Origin: Agrypnia vestita
Taxonomy: Eukaryota; Arthropoda; Insecta; Trichoptera; Phryganeidae
Direction: 5' to 3'
Assembly: GCA_016648135.1 (NCBI GenBank)
Contig: JADDOH010000176.1
Location: 62,001-126,000, forward strand
DNA length: 64,000 nt
The translations under genes and the position numbers were made by a program. Below the pieces are notes generated by a model. It worked only from the letters and a program-made list of their open reading frames with translations, searched no databases and was not told the origin of the DNA. Positions 57,801 to 58,625 of the stretch are shown here, one piece after another (position 1 is the first letter of the stretch; each line of letters opens with the position of its first letter).

Positions 57801-58466
57801 ATACCTGTAGCCATTGATCCAAAATATCTTGCATAGATATAAGCTTTTCCTCCCAAGCTTGCATTTCTGCCTCAAAAGGTTTAACAAATGGCGATCCTCT
57901 CATAGTCTGTGACTTGAGAATGTGGTCATCTAACATAAGTTGAATGTCATCAACACTACTGAGCACTCTGGTTCCTGTATCTCTGTAAAATGCAAAAAAA
58001 AAAATGATTGAGCTGGCATTTTTATATCCTACTTTGTCAGTTTTGACATATTTAAAAAAAAAACATCAATGGCAGAAATTTTCAATTACAGTTGAAATAG
58101 AATACTAATAATATAGATGAAGATATGTGAAAATGACAGCAAAAGAAGTAAAAGTGGAAATAATCAAATGGTATCTTGATTCAGTTGACTCGTGTAAAGT
58201 AAAGCTATTTAAGTATATAACAATGCAGTAACAACAAACCTATATAAAATGCACTCAAATTTAATTCCAATCCATTCTTCCTTCATCTTGGCAAGAGCTC
58301 GCTCTAAGGAATATTCTTTCGAAGCGGCAGCACTGATTTCTTCTAACTTTTCAATGTGTAAATGGAGTCCGAGCTCAATCATGTCTGCAAGGCTGCTCTC
58401 TGGAGTCAGTACGATGGGCACGCCAATCAGTTCAGATATCCTTATCCAGTGACGCTCCTCGAGTCC
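916..58466 (-). CDS. Axonemal dynein heavy chain, DNAH3/7/12-type; last 53 coding exons
   Basis: Inner-arm axonemal dynein motor subunit: an ATP-driven minus-end microtubule motor of cilia and sperm flagella. Read on the minus strand, 53 exons encode about 3,148 codons: linker (exons 1-6), AAA1 with Walker A GPAGTGKT (exon 8) and Walker [10 protein letters not shown] (exon 9), AAA2 Walker A GDPMAGKT (13), AAA3 GPTGTGKS (20), AAA4 GVGGSGRNS (27), coiled-coil stalk and microtubule-binding tip (31-36), AAA5 (37-40), AAA6 and C-terminal domain (41-53). All junction phases agree and the total is divisible by three once one extra base in exon 11 is discounted. Introns have GT-AG ends except one GC-AG. 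The family is usually near 4,000 residues, so the missing N-terminus lies beyond 64000. The single AAA ring and the C-terminal GLFLEGARW and [11 protein letters not shown] match the DNAH3/7/12 group; which member is uncertain. Exon numbers below count from the 5' side within this window. Confidence 0.97.
2036..2195 (+). repeat. tRNA-derived SINE (family 1), diverged copy
   Basis: Shares the body CAAATTAGTCCAATTTTCAT and the end CCGTGTTCGCATCTCTATTT with the better copies; the B box reads GGTTCGGGCTCC. Confidence 0.7.
3252..3462 (-). CDS. Dynein heavy chain exon 52: C-terminal domain
   Basis: Encodes [20 protein letters not shown] then [19 protein letters not shown] (pattern FLxxWxxxGxPxxFWxSGFFFTQAFLTG). 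Separated from exon 51 by the largest intron in the window (8.6 kb). Confidence 0.98.
3836..4494. mobile_element. Tigger/pogo-like element, copy A
   Basis: 659 bp with inverted ends (CGGTAAAACCCTGTTAATTC / GAGGTTCTACTG reversed), flanked by TA. Internally it has two diverged copies of a segment with AACAAATATG...CATAATAAATATTGC. No transposase ORF. Confidence 0.75.
6021..6050 (+). CDS. GSKIP: GSKIP homologue, coding exon 1
   Basis: ATG followed by nine codons ([10 protein letters not shown]) and a GTTAGT donor. Joining to the acceptor at 7340-7341 keeps the frame and gives a 133-residue protein, close to the ~139 residues of the vertebrate family. This exon is inferred from frame, length and splice sites, because the N-terminus of the family is not conserved. 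Confidence 0.6.
7342..7713 (+). CDS. GSKIP: GSKIP homologue (GSK3-beta interaction protein), coding exon 2
   Basis: Encodes the whole conserved domain of GSKIP, a small cytosolic scaffold that binds GSK3-beta and the PKA regulatory subunit. [16 protein letters not shown] matches the amphipathic PKA-RII-binding helix. [17 protein letters not shown] and [20 protein letters not shown] match the central sheet and the GSK3-binding helix, followed by [10 protein letters not shown]. An in-frame ATG at 7351 would give 120 residues if the upstream exon is wrong. The acceptor is TTACAG at 7336-7341. The gene lies on the opposite strand inside the dynein intron between exons 51 and 52 and is more GC-rich than that intron. 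No disabling changes are seen. Confidence 0.9.
   Translation, partial: FFDMDDNPDKEISDKDRWVREAEAVINDIKHHVHSVEISKELPNTNRTIYLNLKTLEMKEYCVEMSYSGFQVVGMSFDDRSLCPDEYCETPYSLLGSISGNFKQSFADELTERLKVLARNEDK
7738..7743 (+). terminator. Poly(A) signal of the GSKIP homologue
   Basis: AATAAA 25 bases after the stop codon, just after a short G run. Position fits a short 3' UTR. Confidence 0.5.
8985..10065 (-). pseudogene. Degenerate mariner-like transposase split by an insertion
   Basis: Minus-strand fragments in order. First the N-terminal helix-turn-helix ([32 protein letters not shown], about 10060-9919), then an insertion. After it come [30 protein letters not shown] (about 9320-9185), [10 protein letters not shown] and the C-terminal [14 protein letters not shown] near 8985-9040. 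The central catalytic domain is mostly deleted. It belongs to a different mariner lineage from the two copies above. Confidence 0.8.
9328..9910 (-). mobile_element. LTR-like insert inside the mariner pseudogene
   Basis: A 583-bp block interrupting the transposase, flanked by the 8-base direct repeat CCCACAAA (9320-9327 and 9911-9918). On the minus strand it has a TATA-like GTTATATAG, an AATAAA followed by a T/A-rich tail, and GTGGTGACCC, reminiscent of retroelement LTR/primer-site junctions. An 8-base duplication is longer than LTR elements usually make, so the class is uncertain. Confidence 0.5.
10346..10390. repeat. CCCGGGA palindrome cluster
   Basis: CCAATCCCGGGATTCCGGGA followed by TCCCGGGATTGG, a 40-bp dyad in otherwise AT-rich DNA. 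Confidence 0.6.
10648..10826. mobile_element. Short MITE
   Basis: Ends TAAGCCTCAGATACACATGC and GGCATGTGTATCTTTACC are inverted matches; GCATGCCACTA/TAGTGGCATG recurs four times inside. Confidence 0.6.
12051..12259 (-). CDS. Dynein heavy chain exon 51: C-terminal domain
   Basis: Encodes [16 protein letters not shown], then [22 protein letters not shown]-rich relative to the flanking introns. It ends with two bases of an Arg codon. Confidence 0.97.
12930..13399. mobile_element. Long-TIR MITE, copy 1
   Basis: 470 bp with ~130-bp imperfect inverted ends starting CAGGGTGTAAC, flanked by TA. The ends carry CTAGTCCACAATACTTTACA and GATATCAAAGTTTGCAT. Non-coding. Confidence 0.85.
13708..13896 (-). 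CDS. Dynein heavy chain exon 50: C-terminal domain
   Basis: Encodes [20 protein letters not shown] and [10 protein letters not shown]. The reading frame continues past the splice site, but GTGAGT at the donor and [12 protein letters not shown] across the junction fix the end. Confidence 0.96.
13897..15781. other. Intron sequence with no recognised gene
   Basis: AT-rich. A dyad at about 14252-14335 (GATTTTTATTCATTTTGCGG / CCGCAAAACGAATACGAATC) with CCTATTTTAA/TTAAAATAGG suggests a worn MITE, possibly paired with CTAGTGTAG at 15110. Confidence 0.5.
15880..15887 (+). promoter_or_regulatory. TATA box inside the Helitron
   Basis: TATAAATA in a GC-richer context (GGTGTATAAATAGCCC). This is the form found in insect heat-shock promoters. 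The heat-shock elements lie downstream of it rather than upstream. Confidence 0.4.
16096..16143 (+). promoter_or_regulatory. Heat-shock-element array 1 (9 nGAAn units)
   Basis: Alternating GAA/TTC pentamers: GAA 16098, TTC 16103, GAA 16108, then after one extra base GAA 16114, TTC 16119, GAA 16124, TTC 16129, GAA 16134, TTC 16139. Six consecutive units in perfect 5-base phase; three are enough for HSF trimer binding. Confidence 0.75.
16209..16255 (+). promoter_or_regulatory. Heat-shock-element array 2 (9 nGAAn units)
   Basis: TTC 16210, GAA 16215, TTC 16220, GAA 16225, then GAA 16231, TTC 16236, GAA 16241, TTC 16246, GAA 16251. It shares the one-base phase slip of array 1; the surrounding sequence (GTGTCGGTG, TCTAGAA) is also repeated, so the two arose by tandem duplication of about 115-135 bp. 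Confidence 0.75.
16733..16892 (-). CDS. Dynein heavy chain exon 49: C-terminal domain
   Basis: Encodes [13 protein letters not shown] and [20 protein letters not shown], the near-universal PExFGLHxNADIT motif. A strong GTAAGT donor follows. Confidence 0.98.
17151..17648. mobile_element. Long-TIR MITE, copy 2 (right end lost)
   Basis: Left end CAGGATGTCTCATAGCTAGT after TA and GGTGGATTCCTGCCTTGATA match copy 1. The inner part of the right arm (GCAAACTTTGATATTGC) is present but the outer part is missing. Confidence 0.8.
17649..18919. other. Intron sequence, possible Tigger trace
   Basis: CAGTTGAACCTTGACTTATG at 18187 resembles a Tigger end, and TGCTCCACTTAACGAACC near 18630 an internal part, but no boundaries can be set. 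Nothing else seen. Confidence 0.35.
18920..19077 (-). CDS. Dynein heavy chain exon 48: C-terminal domain
   Basis: Encodes [20 protein letters not shown] then [13 protein letters not shown]. The donor is the unusual GTTAGA; it is the only one giving DTE-YSFSPSG in frame. Confidence 0.96.
19521..19771 (-). CDS. Dynein heavy chain exon 47: AAA6 to C-terminal domain
   Basis: Encodes [20 protein letters not shown], then [20 protein letters not shown] and [14 protein letters not shown], the boundary of the dynein C-terminal domain. Confidence 0.98.
19910..20117 (-). CDS. Dynein heavy chain exon 46: AAA6
   Basis: Encodes [20 protein letters not shown] then [17 protein letters not shown]. The motif GxWVxLQNCHL is an AAA6 signature. 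It ends with one base of a Gly codon. Confidence 0.98.
20352..20589 (-). CDS. Dynein heavy chain exon 45: AAA6
   Basis: Encodes [15 protein letters not shown] and [20 protein letters not shown], then ISLGQGQ. These are the AAA6 core motifs (RPDKxxxAxxxFV; PLxFILSPGxDP; SLGQGQG). Confidence 0.98.
20785..22070 (+). mobile_element. Mariner element (cecropia-type), apparently intact, copy 1
   Basis: A 1,286-bp element with perfect 29-bp inverted ends (TTAGGTCCTTACATATGAAA...), flanked by the TA target duplication at 20783-20784 and 22071-22072. The ends resemble those I recall for moth cecropia-group mariners. It lies in the dynein intron between exons 44 and 45, antisense to the gene. Confidence 0.97.
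20973..21992 (+). CDS. Mariner transposase, intact (339 aa)
   Basis: Cut-and-paste transposase of the Tc1/mariner D,D34D group. The N-terminal helix-turn-helix pair ([32 protein letters not shown]) is followed by the linker WVPHEL and the catalytic triad in [18 protein letters not shown] and [13 protein letters not shown]. The last two Asp are separated by 34 residues. The start at 20973 ([12 protein letters not shown]) is chosen over the in-frame ATG at 20907 because it matches family length (about 340-350) and the upstream codons are untranslated-like. No frame breaks: possibly still active. Confidence 0.96.
   Translation: MKNLKYRVIYEYEFHRGTSAAETARRINDVYGDGAAKENTVRFWFQRFRSGNFDLQNKPRGRPETKVDNEELKAIVEADPSQTTSELAAGCGVSDKTVLIHLKQIGKVKKLERWVPHELSEANQQTRVDCCVALLNRHNNEGILNRIITCDEKWILYDNRKRSSQWLNPAEPAKPCPKRKLTPKKLLVSVWWTSAGVVHYSFLKSGQTITADVYCQQLQTMMEKLAAKQPRLVNRSRPLLLHDNARPHTAQQTATKLEELQLECLRHPPYSPDLAPTDYHFFRNLDNFLQRKKFNSDGAVQTAFKDFIDSRPNGFFSKGIDEIPMRWQKCIDSNGTYFD
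22071..22152. repeat. Near-perfect palindrome at the 3' edge of mariner copy 1
   Basis: Arms TAATTAATAAAATAAACTTA... and ...TAAGTTTATTTTATTAATTA, 35 bp each, around a 12-bp loop. The mariner sits at the TA that begins the left arm. Confidence 0.8.
22152..22800. repeat. Repeat block bounded by CGAATATTCGTATTCG motifs
   Basis: TATTCGTATTCGCCGAATAG occurs at 22160-22190 and near 22740, with further TATTCG copies at both ends. Possibly a decayed hAT-like element; no ORF. Confidence 0.35.
22899..23036 (-). CDS. Dynein heavy chain exon 44: AAA6
   Basis: Encodes [20 protein letters not shown] and [10 protein letters not shown]; the next exon supplies CVRPDK. The first mariner copy sits in the intron that follows. 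Confidence 0.95.
23122..23258 (-). CDS. Dynein heavy chain exon 43: AAA6 lead-in
   Basis: Encodes [20 protein letters not shown], then [16 protein letters not shown] (pattern FLLTGGxxLxNPxPNPxPxWLSDKxW). Internal and easily missed because no long ORF covers it. Confidence 0.97.
23305..24215 (+). pseudogene. Non-LTR (LINE) reverse transcriptase relic
   Basis: Recognisable in three frames with stops: [61 protein letters not shown] (the catalytic YADD), then [21 protein letters not shown] and MNKEKLIIK. It matches the endonuclease/reverse-transcriptase LINEs common in insects. Truncated at both ends. Confidence 0.88.
24300..24483 (-). CDS. Dynein heavy chain exon 42: AAA6 lead-in
   Basis: Encodes [15 protein letters not shown] and [20 protein letters not shown] (pattern [18 protein letters not shown]), typical of dyneins before AAA6. 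Confidence 0.97.
24993..25243. mobile_element. Foldback MITE
   Basis: About 115-bp arms (ATATCCCTTTCCACCCAGAT... through CTAACTTAACCGTTTTTCGG and GGCCTGCAAT) meeting at a 20-30 bp centre. Nearly the whole element would fold into one hairpin. Confidence 0.88.
25451..25648 (+). repeat. tRNA-derived SINE (family 2)
   Basis: Head GTGGCGCTCGTAGCCTAGTA with B box GGGTTTGATTCC, body TCTATGTGATTTAATCAAGC, and an A-rich tail that reaches the donor of exon 41. Confidence 0.8.
25653..25888 (-). CDS. Dynein heavy chain exon 41: AAA5-AAA6 helical region
   Basis: Encodes [20 protein letters not shown] and, near its end, [11 protein letters not shown]. It ends with two bases of a Trp codon completed in the next exon. 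The neighbouring intron carries a tRNA-type SINE that stops just before the donor. Confidence 0.96.
25995..26162 (-). CDS. Dynein heavy chain exon 40: AAA5-AAA6
   Basis: Encodes [20 protein letters not shown] then a charged helix ending IEDQILE, the conserved segment after the AAA5 sensor (NFxxTxxGLEDQLLxxVV). Confidence 0.97.
26338..26342 (+). promoter_or_regulatory. Arthropod-type initiator (TCAGT) upstream of the micropeptide ORF
   Basis: TCAGT at the 3' edge of a GC-rich stretch, 63 bases before the ATG. The match is only five bases, so it matters mainly with the downstream ORF and poly(A) signal. Confidence 0.3.
26403..26513 (+). CDS. Putative nested 36-residue micropeptide with PCNA-binding-like C-terminus
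   Basis: Short intronless ORF starting [15 protein letters not shown] and ending [15 protein letters not shown], on the strand opposite dynein in the intron between exons 39 and 40. The basic tail followed by T-M-x-x-Y-Y-R-L resembles a PIP box (Q-x-x-hydrophobic-x-x-aromatic-aromatic). The pair FFRLS in PCNA-associated factor (PCLAF/PAF15) is similar, but here Gln is one residue too close for the strict consensus. It lies in a GC-rich island with an initiator upstream and AATAAA at 26624. No transposon ends are obvious. It could be a real micro-gene or the relic of a longer gene. Confidence 0.4.
   Translation: MSKTSKTVRGGARTIANESFAKQKKQTMDRYYRLTG
26624..26629 (+). terminator. Poly(A) signal following the micropeptide ORF
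   Basis: AATAAA about 110 bases after the stop; it would define a transcript of roughly 300 bases. Confidence 0.35.
26827..27134 (-). CDS. Dynein heavy chain exon 39: AAA5
   Basis: The longest exon here. It encodes [40 protein letters not shown] and [20 protein letters not shown], the core of AAA5. Confidence 0.98.
27694..27855 (-). CDS. Dynein heavy chain exon 38: AAA5
   Basis: Encodes [20 protein letters not shown] and [10 protein letters not shown], the AAA5 block matching WxxxGLPxDxFSxxNGxxxxxxxRWxLMIDPQ. The frame agrees on both sides. Confidence 0.97.
28544..29110 (+). mobile_element. LTR-like fragment with a complete core promoter
   Basis: GC-rich block starting TGTCATAAAC. It has TATATAA at 28758-28764 and a TCAGT initiator at 28788-28792 whose A is 32 bases after the TATA start, the standard insect spacing. 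An AATAAA-like AATAATAAATC lies near 29070. No matching second LTR was found, so this is a solo or truncated copy. Confidence 0.4.
29299..29332. repeat. (TTTA)n microsatellite
   Basis: About eight TTTA units. Confidence 0.9.
29339..29620. repeat. Diverged direct repeat of ~130-150 bp
   Basis: AGGCTTTTACATAAA ... AGGAATAGCACCAAA ... CATGAGTA occurs at 29339-29462 and again at 29466-29620. Confidence 0.75.
29907..30070 (+). repeat. tRNA-derived SINE (family 1), copy 2
   Basis: Same head (GTCTTGTGGTTAGGACTC; GGGTTCGAACC) and body ending at CACGTATTCTGTGTTCGCAT. Confidence 0.85.
30257..30361 (-). CDS. Dynein heavy chain exon 37: AAA5 start
   Basis: Encodes [20 protein letters not shown], the AAA5 opening (pattern GDVLLxxxxIAYLGxFTxxYR). 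It ends with one base of a Gly codon. Confidence 0.97.
30568..30763 (-). CDS. Dynein heavy chain exon 36: stalk coiled coil 2
   Basis: Encodes [20 protein letters not shown] after a charged helix. This is the end of the stalk (pattern RAxKLIxGLxxExxRW). The GTTATT donor is weak, but the frame fixes it. Confidence 0.97.
31084..31291 (-). CDS. Dynein heavy chain exon 35: tip to coiled coil 2
   Basis: Encodes [34 protein letters not shown] and then the coiled coil [14 protein letters not shown]. The exon ends at a GGG/GTGTGT donor that keeps phase 0. Confidence 0.96.
31786..31912 (-). CDS. Dynein heavy chain exon 34: microtubule-binding tip
   Basis: Encodes [20 protein letters not shown] then [15 protein letters not shown], the microtubule-binding domain core. 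The DFWGPSxKLL and LxxxDKDxI motifs are intact. Confidence 0.97.
32238..32490 (-). CDS. Dynein heavy chain exon 33: stalk coiled coil 1 to tip
   Basis: Encodes the Ala-rich stalk helix [20 protein letters not shown] then [19 protein letters not shown], the classic approach to the microtubule-binding domain. Confidence 0.98.
32627..32792 (-). CDS. Dynein heavy chain exon 32: stalk coiled coil 1
   Basis: Encodes [20 protein letters not shown] and a heptad-rich helix through VVVEAQKE. Coiled coil 1 carries the registry change between the ring and the microtubule-binding tip. Confidence 0.95.
32884..33003 (-). CDS. Dynein heavy chain exon 31: stalk base
   Basis: Encodes [20 protein letters not shown], the conserved entry to the stalk (pattern xYVTPxSYLELI), and ends KNR. 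Confidence 0.97.
33188..33320. repeat. 41-bp minisatellite, about three copies
   Basis: Unit AAATTATGAAATTACAAGTT + AAATTATAAAAATGAAATTAC, repeated with single-base changes, ending against the foldback repeat. Confidence 0.9.
33356..33590. mobile_element. Foldback repeat with a (TCA)n centre
   Basis: Arms of ~100 bp (TTCTGTGTATAGTTTTCTGA..., GACGTTTCGGATCCTATTGC, AGGGTCCATCATC) face each other around a short ATCATCA-rich centre. Related single arms occur at 16632-16705, 38580-38755 and 58515-58625. Confidence 0.8.
33902..34045 (-). CDS. Dynein heavy chain exon 30: end of AAA4
   Basis: Encodes [17 protein letters not shown] (pattern WPxxALxxVAxxFL) and runs toward the stalk, ending ESGMR across the junction. 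Confidence 0.96.
34131..34288 (-). CDS. Dynein heavy chain exon 29: AAA4
   Basis: Encodes [20 protein letters not shown] then [19 protein letters not shown], the AAA4 sensor region common to all dyneins. It ends with two bases of a Trp codon. Confidence 0.98.
34447..34995. mobile_element. MITE related to 48585-48855, degraded and expanded
   Basis: Shares GGGTATAAAAGTAAAGGCAG at the left, GATTACTTATTTAGAATGTA inside, and TTGCTGCCTTTGTTTTTATA at the right with the other copy. Confidence 0.55.
35603..35842 (-). CDS. Dynein heavy chain exon 28: AAA4
   Basis: Encodes [32 protein letters not shown] and [14 protein letters not shown], the AAA4 Walker B region (pattern FLFxDxQI ... LLNxGxVPNLF). 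80 codons, phase 0. Confidence 0.97.
35923..36011 (-). CDS. Dynein heavy chain exon 27: AAA4 Walker A
   Basis: An 89-bp exon encoding [20 protein letters not shown]. The P-loop reads GVGGSGRNS where dyneins normally have GVGGSGRQS or GKQS; Asn replaces the usual Gln. Confidence 0.96.
37058..37981. mobile_element. Candidate solo LTR
   Basis: 924-bp GC-rich block starting TGTCGAGACC and ending GACCCCACA, flanked by the 4-base repeat CATA (37054-37057 and 37982-37985). No ORF. The composition contrasts sharply with neighbouring intron. It follows directly on a poly(A)-like run (36966-36996). TG...CA ends and a 4-bp duplication suit a Gypsy-type solo LTR. Confidence 0.45.
38005..38152 (-). CDS. 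Dynein heavy chain exon 26: AAA4 start
   Basis: Encodes [20 protein letters not shown], the start of AAA4 (family pattern LVLFxxAxxHxxRIxRxL). It ends with one base of a Gly codon. Confidence 0.96.
38580..38755. repeat. Degenerate foldback repeat copy
   Basis: TTTCACAGCCATTCAGAATC, TTTTGTGTAGTTTTCTGGGC, GCCTGCAATAGGATCCGAAA and CAGCCCAGAAATTTTT, a shortened version of both arms of 33356-33590. Confidence 0.6.
39030..40315 (-). mobile_element. Mariner element (cecropia-type), copy 2, inverted relative to copy 1
   Basis: Same length (1,286 bp) and near-identical sequence to copy 1, flanked by TA at 39028-39029 and 40316-40317. One base differs between its inverted ends. Located in the dynein intron between exons 25 and 26. 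Confidence 0.97.
39108..40127 (-). pseudogene. Mariner transposase pseudogene with three compensating indels
   Basis: The reading frame is broken three times relative to copy 1. One base is lost near 39711, two are gained near 39681 and one is lost near 39597. The changes cancel, so element length is unchanged, but the stretch carrying the first catalytic Asp (CDEKW) is separated from both flanks. No functional product expected. Confidence 0.93.
40603..40777 (-). CDS. Dynein heavy chain exon 25: AAA3-AAA4
   Basis: Encodes QKLFKVV, then [18 protein letters not shown], the FGDYxxPxxxxxxYxE region of dyneins. A mariner insertion ends about 290 bp away in the adjacent intron. Confidence 0.94.
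41317..41543 (-). CDS. Dynein heavy chain exon 24: AAA3-AAA4
   Basis: Encodes [20 protein letters not shown], a dynein-specific block, then [20 protein letters not shown]. It ends with two bases of an Arg codon. Confidence 0.97.
42101..42308 (+). repeat. tRNA-derived SINE (family 1), best copy
   Basis: tRNA-like head with A box (TCTTGTGGTTAGGAC) and B box (GGGTTCGATCC), a non-tRNA body, and a poly(A) tail at about 42285-42308. Lies in the intron between exons 23 and 24. Not a real tRNA: no acceptor stem closes. Confidence 0.85.
42551..42736 (-). CDS. Dynein heavy chain exon 23: AAA3 sensor
   Basis: Encodes [20 protein letters not shown], matching AAMxPPGGGRNxVTxRxxRH. Phase 0 at both ends. 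Confidence 0.96.
42737..43708. other. Dynein intron, nothing recognised
   Basis: AT-rich, no repeats or ORFs of note. Confidence 0.6.
43709..43852 (-). CDS. Dynein heavy chain exon 22: AAA3 Walker B
   Basis: Encodes [20 protein letters not shown] then [16 protein letters not shown], the AAA3 Walker B (FVDDLNMP in relatives). The GTGGGT donor is chosen because it alone preserves VDV-IFLSAM across the junction. Confidence 0.96.
44224..44295 (-). CDS. Dynein heavy chain exon 21: AAA3
   Basis: A 24-codon exon encoding [20 protein letters not shown] (family pattern [20 protein letters not shown]). Both phases are 0. Confidence 0.95.
44395..44601 (-). CDS. Dynein heavy chain exon 20: AAA3 Walker A
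   Basis: Encodes [18 protein letters not shown] followed by [13 protein letters not shown]. The AAA3 P-loop is intact; AAA3 ATPase activity gates motor function. It ends in phase 0 at TTANQ. Confidence 0.97.
44778..44992 (-). CDS. Dynein heavy chain exon 19: AAA3
   Basis: Encodes [17 protein letters not shown], then [20 protein letters not shown], the characteristic lead-in to AAA3 (pattern VYDYxFxxxxxGxWxxW). It ends in phase 0 at NAK. Confidence 0.95.
45083..45197 (-). CDS. Dynein heavy chain exon 18: AAA2-AAA3
   Basis: Encodes [15 protein letters not shown] and [13 protein letters not shown], matching the family pattern FxFSLVWSxGG. It ends with one base of a Gly codon. Confidence 0.92.
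45230..45261. repeat. (ATT)n microsatellite
   Basis: About nine ATT units just upstream of dynein exon 18's acceptor side. Confidence 0.85.
46262..46431 (-). CDS. Dynein heavy chain exon 17: AAA2-AAA3
   Basis: Begins with the end of the family LGWxPL motif (WEPLFESY) and runs to LHLFF. The donor is GTAAGT. This is a low-complexity but correctly phased connecting region. Confidence 0.9.
46593..47094. mobile_element. Tigger/pogo-like element, copy B
   Basis: 502 bp, ends CAGTAAGACCCCGTTAAATC and the inverse of GAGGTTCTACCG, flanked by TA. It has only one of the internal repeats, as if recombination between them removed the rest. Confidence 0.75.
47190..47360 (+). pseudogene. Possible LINE 3' fragment with zinc-knuckle
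   Basis: One frame reads [13 protein letters not shown], like the C-terminal Cys motif (CxxCGRxCxSRIGL) of insect LINE polyproteins. Very short. Confidence 0.35.
47858..47963 (-). CDS. Dynein heavy chain exon 16: AAA2 sensor
   Basis: Encodes [20 protein letters not shown] then GMIYLE, the dynein AAA2 hallmark [10 protein letters not shown]. It ends with one base of a Gly codon. Confidence 0.97.
48049..48217 (-). CDS. Dynein heavy chain exon 15: AAA2 Walker B
   Basis: Encodes [12 protein letters not shown], then [20 protein letters not shown], the AAA2 Walker B region. It ends in phase 0 at SGEIIQ. Confidence 0.97.
48239..48471. mobile_element. Inverted-repeat element (MITE)
   Basis: 47-bp left arm (TAATTAATTGAATAATGAAT then GAGTCGTATATTTCCAGACA) is mirrored at 48394-48471. 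The right arm is interrupted by a 34-bp hairpin (TAAAAG ... CTTTTA). Confidence 0.75.
48585..48855. mobile_element. MITE with ~50-bp inverted ends, copy 1
   Basis: Left end ATATATGGGGCATAAAAGCA...GGCAGCAATATCCAAA is mirrored by TTTGGATATTGCTGCCTTCA...ATACCCCACATATG at the right. Confidence 0.75.
48933..49078 (-). CDS. Dynein heavy chain exon 14: AAA2, GC donor
   Basis: Encodes [10 protein letters not shown] ... [19 protein letters not shown]. The only donor that keeps frame is GCAAGT (GC at 48931-48932 on the plus strand), giving the expected HEWTDGVLA across the junction. A GT two bases further on would break the frame. Confidence 0.94.
49403..49480 (-). CDS. Dynein heavy chain exon 13: AAA2 Walker A
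   Basis: A 26-codon exon encoding [18 protein letters not shown]. The AAA2 P-loop keeps GxxxxGKT, although the usual Gly before the final Gly-Lys is Ala here. AAA2 binds nucleotide structurally in dyneins. Confidence 0.95.
49908..50060 (-). CDS. Dynein heavy chain exon 12: AAA1-AAA2 linker region
   Basis: Encodes [17 protein letters not shown], then helical sequence ending MEKVIQ, as in family members between AAA1 and AAA2. 51 codons, phase 0 at both ends. Confidence 0.95.
50138..50334 (-). CDS. Dynein heavy chain exon 11: AAA1-AAA2, carries a +1 frameshift
   Basis: Encodes [33 protein letters not shown] and, in another frame, [17 protein letters not shown]. The first frame runs into a TAG at 50178-50180 while conserved sequence resumes one frame over, so a break lies near 50198-50207. 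At 197 bp the exon has one base too many (or two too few) for its neighbours' phases. The remainder of the gene looks intact, so an assembly error or a private allele is as likely as a true pseudogene. Confidence 0.93.
51138..52483. mobile_element. Tigger/pogo-like element, copy C
   Basis: 1,346 bp, ends CAGTAAAACCCCGTTAATTC and the inverse of ACGAGGTTATACTG, flanked by TA. The internal repeats (about 51374-51540 and 52220-52375) are separated by about 650 bp of additional sequence without a recognisable transposase. It ends 11 bp from dynein exon 10. Confidence 0.75.
51873..51891. repeat. (TA)n microsatellite
   Basis: A short dinucleotide run inside the insertion of Tigger-like copy C. Confidence 0.7.
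52495..52623 (-). CDS. Dynein heavy chain exon 10: AAA1
   Basis: Encodes [20 protein letters not shown], matching the invariant family block MNPGYAGRxELPDNLKxLFR across the junction. Its donor side abuts the end of a Tigger-like element by about ten bases. Confidence 0.97.
52720..52806 (-). repeat. SINE (family 1), 3' fragment, reverse orientation
   Basis: Reverse of the family 1 tail (ATAGAGATGTGAACACGGAA...), with the segment ATCAATATTCTTACTATTTT repeated twice. It ends 12 bp from the donor of dynein exon 9. Confidence 0.65.
52819..53012 (-). CDS. Dynein heavy chain exon 9: AAA1 Walker B and sensor I
   Basis: Encodes [20 protein letters not shown] (Walker B with Asp-Glu) and TCFITMNPG (sensor I Asn). 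Both catalytic acidic residues are present. A 3' SINE fragment lies about 13 bases beyond its donor site. Confidence 0.98.
53120..53215 (+). pseudogene. Possible LINE fragment
   Basis: The text around CTGCATTACGGAGTCGACGT...ATGGAGGCATTTGAGAGAT resembles the YGxExWT...RLEAFEM segment of the LINE at 23305, heavily decayed. Confidence 0.25.
54053..54221 (-). CDS. Dynein heavy chain exon 8: AAA1 Walker A
   Basis: Holds the main ATP-binding site: [20 protein letters not shown], then [22 protein letters not shown]1 is the principal ATPase of all dyneins, and the P-loop is fully conserved here. Confidence 0.98.
55130..55477. repeat. 165-bp direct duplication (183-bp period)
   Basis: GGATCAAGTCATCC...TCTTGAGTAT at 55130-55294 recurs at 55313-55477 with about three differences. 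The flanks contain further GATCAAGT/ACTTGATC copies (54809, 54826, 55525). Confidence 0.9.
55597..55795 (-). CDS. Dynein heavy chain exon 7: linker-AAA1 junction
   Basis: Encodes [11 protein letters not shown] and [20 protein letters not shown], the conserved lead-in to AAA1. It begins with two bases that complete a Gly codon and ends with two bases of an Arg codon. Confidence 0.96.
55880..56027 (-). CDS. Dynein heavy chain exon 6: end of linker
   Basis: Encodes [17 protein letters not shown] ... LIVIDVHG, the end of the linker (pattern VTEAI ... ALxVIDVHARD). The acceptor is followed by GTAAGT, but the reading frame fixes this as the exon start. Confidence 0.93.
56107..56277 (-). CDS. Dynein heavy chain exon 5: linker
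   Basis: Encodes [14 protein letters not shown] and [13 protein letters not shown] (family pattern VExWLxxLExxM ... R.xWVxxWPGQ). 57 codons, phase 0 at both ends. Confidence 0.95.
56381..56582 (-). CDS. Dynein heavy chain exon 4: linker
   Basis: Encodes [19 protein letters not shown], near-invariant in dyneins, followed by the [12 protein letters not shown] segment. It ends in phase 0 at NPADAK. Confidence 0.97.
56734..56996 (-). CDS. Dynein heavy chain exon 3: linker
   Basis: Encodes [19 protein letters not shown], a signature of the dynein linker, then the W-R-x-I-M helix region, ending KKRLFFPR across the junction. Phase 0 start, phase 2 end. Confidence 0.96.
56997..57804. other. Dynein intron, nothing recognised
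   Basis: AT-rich, no ORF with family resemblance, no clear repeat. Confidence 0.6.
57805..57982 (-). CDS. Dynein heavy chain exon 2: linker
   Basis: Encodes [20 protein letters not shown] followed by [11 protein letters not shown], the highly conserved DHC_N2 block (family pattern ETGTxxLxxVDDIQxLLDDH). It ends in phase 0 at WLQ. Confidence 0.95.
58240..58466 (-). CDS. Dynein heavy chain exon 1 (in window): linker
   Basis: Begins [15 protein letters not shown] and ends FECILYR in the DHC_N2 linker, which swings to produce the power stroke. It starts in phase 0 and ends with two bases of an Arg codon completed by the next exon. It is the most 5' exon I can recognise; none lies between it and 64000. 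Confidence 0.93.
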
Positions 58467-58514
58467 CTAAATCAGAAAGAAAACCAAATAAGTTGAAATG
58501 TAGGTAATTTTTTT

Positions 58515-58625
58515 ACAATGAACTATAGAAGCTCTGATGATGGACCCTGCAATGGGATCCAATGGGAAACATCAGCCAGAGAGTTCAGGTACACATGGTA
58601 GAATATCCCAGAAAATTACACGCTG
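58515..58625. repeat. Single arm of the foldback repeat family
   Basis: CTGATGATGGACCCTGCAAT, then CATCAGCCAGAGAG and ATCCCAGAAAATTACACGCT, homologous to the right arm at 33493-33590. Confidence 0.65.
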